Shown here in pieces: positions 49,373-50,631 of a stretch of DNA of 50,631 bases. Position 1 is the first letter of the stretch; the number at the start of each line of letters is the position of its first letter. Under the pieces are notes generated by a model. The model was not told where the DNA came from, ran no database searches, and saw only the letters and a program-made list of their open reading frames with translations. This DNA comes from UBA647 sp964400545 (lineage in GTDB: Bacteria > Acidobacteriota > Aminicenantia > UBA2199), in NCBI GenBank assembly GCA_964400545.1, contig CAYNUG010000004.1:1-50631 (forward strand), given 5' to 3'. The translations under genes were made by a program, and so were the position numbers.

Positions 49373-50467
49373 TTATCTGTTTTTAGGAATTACTTTTCCT
49401 TCTAATGTCAGATAAGATCCGGAAAGATTTGCGGTCAGACAGGAATGTACAGGGATAATCCCGATAATGTCACCAATCGATATCGAATTAAAAAAACCCT
49501 CATCCACCTTTATAACCGAGTGTTCCTGAGAAACAGAAGTTACAAATGCTTTATCTGAGAACCTGTCCCATCCGTCCGCTTTAATATGTACCGGTCTGCC
49601 AAAGATGGTTATACCTGAGGGATTTTCCAGTCTCTCTTTTGAAAGCCGGACTGCTCCGCCATACACGACAATTTCCCCTCTGCTCAAATTTTTTGAGATG
49701 ACCGGAGTTGCCAGAACAACTGCAATATCATCAAATCCACATGAACCGAGTTCCAGTTGCATAAGATCATAGAAAACAAAGTTACCCGGTCTGACCTCAT
49801 CAACACCGGAAATATCATCCGCGATAGATATGGAAGGAGTATCACCGACAGAAATTATCAGATCGGGGAATTCTCTTTTATATTTATTTTTCAATCCGTT
49901 AAGTTTGATCTTTGCTTCTTTAAAAATGTTCTCGATCTCCGATCTTGAACCCGCATTATAACTATGTCCCGCATGGGTAAGGAATCCGGCAAAATCAAGA
50001 TATTTTCCGCTTGCAATTATATTTAACACTTGATCAATGGTGGAAAGATCATCAAAGCGAATTCCGGTTCTGTGGTATCCTGTATCGATCTTGATAAAAA
50101 CCGATGCTCTGCCTGAAAGTTTATTATTTAGAAATCGGGCTACTTCAAACGAGTCAACGAGGAGATTGAGTTTTACTCCGGCTTTAAGGAGATCATTTAT
50201 CTTTTCGATCTCAAGGATATTTACAGTCAAGGCAACGGTAATATCATCCCATCCGTCTTCAGCAAAATACCGTGCCATGTTAATAGAAGAAACAGTTATC
50301 CTGTCAACCCCTTCATCTCGAAACCACCTGCCGATCTCAATTGAATTGTGTGTCTTGAAATGGGGTCTGAAGATCACATCCGCCCCGGTGGCTTTCTTCT
50401 GCATTGATCTTATATTTGAGCGGCATTTCTTTTCATCAAGAATAAAAGTTGGTTCTGTTATATCCAT
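49373..50467 (-). CDS. D-threonine aldolase / D-serine dehydratase-like PLP enzyme
   Basis: A 364-residue fold-type III (alanine-racemase-like) PLP enzyme. The PLP lysine is K38 in FRPHFKTH, and the C-terminal metal pair is H341-x-C343 (PVHSC), as in D-threonine aldolase and DSD1-type D-serine dehydratase. The barrel segments F-I-K-I-D-T-G-Y-H-R-T-G and G-F-L-T-H-A-G-H are typical. It cleaves or dehydrates a D-beta-hydroxy amino acid. I chose ATG 50467 with GGGA upstream; the open frame continues to 50617 through the heptanucleotide repeat, and those 50 codons have no family match, so they are not counted. Confidence 0.87.
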   Translation of the reverse strand: MDITEPTFILDEKKCRSNIRSMQKKATGADVIFRPHFKTHNSIEIGRWFRDEGVDRITVSSINMARYFAEDGWDDITVALTVNILEIEKINDLLKAGVKLNLLVDSFEVARFLNNKLSGRASVFIKIDTGYHRTGIRFDDLSTIDQVLNIIASGKYLDFAGFLTHAGHSYNAGSRSEIENIFKEAKIKLNGLKNKYKREFPDLIISVGDTPSISIADDISGVDEVRPGNFVFYDLMQLELGSCGFDDIAVVLATPVISKNLSRGEIVVYGGAVRLSKERLENPSGITIFGRPVHIKADGWDRFSDKAFVTSVSQEHSVIKVDEGFFNSISIGDIIGIIPVHSCLTANLSGSYLTLEGKVIPKNR

Positions 50468-50546
50468 TTTTCCCATTCCCGATTGTATTACTTCCGACAC
50501 AATATTTCCACTTTCACCAACCCCATACCCTAAATCCCATCCGATG

Positions 50547-50581
50547 GCTGTGGGCTGAAAGCTGAAGGCTGAGGGTTGAGG
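50547..50581. repeat. Heptanucleotide repeat, five units (second copy)
   Basis: Five 7-base units: gctgtgg, gctgaaa, gctgaag, gctgagg and gttgagg. It is the same family and orientation as the copy at 43213-43254. It lies upstream of the PLP enzyme gene, in DNA that is open in the same frame but probably not coding. Confidence 0.8.
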
Positions 50582-50631
50582 TCCAGTGAAAAATGATAAA
50601 CATTTTTGCGGTAGCAAAAGTAATCACGACA

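Noticed and set aside
50468..50617. N-terminal extension of the PLP enzyme
   Set aside because: The 50 codons are made largely of the heptanucleotide repeat and low-complexity DNA, and family members begin near the chosen ATG.

Overview
The window is AT-rich bacterial chromosome, about 50.6 kb, with densely packed genes. The organism is Gram-negative: it has lpxD (lipid A), Sec signal peptides, a TatA, periplasmic-type PDZ and NTF2-like proteins and a patatin-like lipase. The mix of a VPS10/BNR 'glycosyl hydrolase', an SBBP/DUF11 surface protein, a PqqD/HPr-kinase-like cassette, MeaB and gdhA, with no mobile genes and no rRNA or tRNA seen, fits an uncultured candidate-phylum anaerobe. I cannot assign the phylum from sequence alone. 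Many promoters follow one simple pattern (TTGACA, 17 bp, TAnnAT), so a normal housekeeping sigma factor is inferred.

Layout. 1-5.9 kb (minus): an unknown membrane protein, a DUF1573 protein, lpxD, a YihY/BrkB protein, then a partial F-type ATP synthase cluster (atpZ, atpI-like, atpB, atpE) whose c subunit carries the Na+-binding residues, and an acidic hypothetical protein. 6-9.3 kb (minus): enolase, YtxH and DUF948 proteins, and the MeaB GTPase. 9.3-16.5 kb: an SGNH hydrolase, tatA, a coiled-coil methyltransferase, lepA, a POT-type transporter, a family 2 glycosyltransferase, and a possible 31-residue membrane peptide. 16.6-20.4 kb: a large BNR/VPS10-like secreted protein converging on a two-PDZ protein.

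20.5-25.3 kb (minus) is the most unusual part. An M48 membrane peptidase with TPRs is followed by a 97-residue secondary-peptide precursor with its own promoter, a PqqD-like peptide-binding protein and an HPr-kinase-like P-loop protein. PpsR and a GIY-YIG protein come next. The precursor has a lasso-like leader motif and six C-x-[T/S/A]-G units. No radical SAM, lasso cyclase or other classical RiPP enzyme is present, so this looks like a minimal, possibly kinase-based, peptide modification system.

25.4-36.2 kb holds central metabolism and envelope genes: a cystathionine beta-synthase-like enzyme, pgi, a TIM-barrel isomerase, a CheY-like receiver, a duplicated-domain membrane protein, gdhA with a textbook terminator, an aminotransferase, a divergent penicillin-binding transpeptidase and a TPR protein. 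36.2-39.6 kb is a 1125-residue SBBP/DUF11 surface protein. 40-50.6 kb holds an NTF2-like protein, a YfgM-like TPR protein, an acyl-activating enzyme, an intergenic nest of palindromes and heptanucleotide repeats, an amidase/parvulin/flavin-reductase/nuclease operon, a patatin, a methyltransferase, a DUF1624-type acyltransferase and a D-threonine aldolase-like PLP enzyme. A second copy of the heptanucleotide repeat lies at the right edge.
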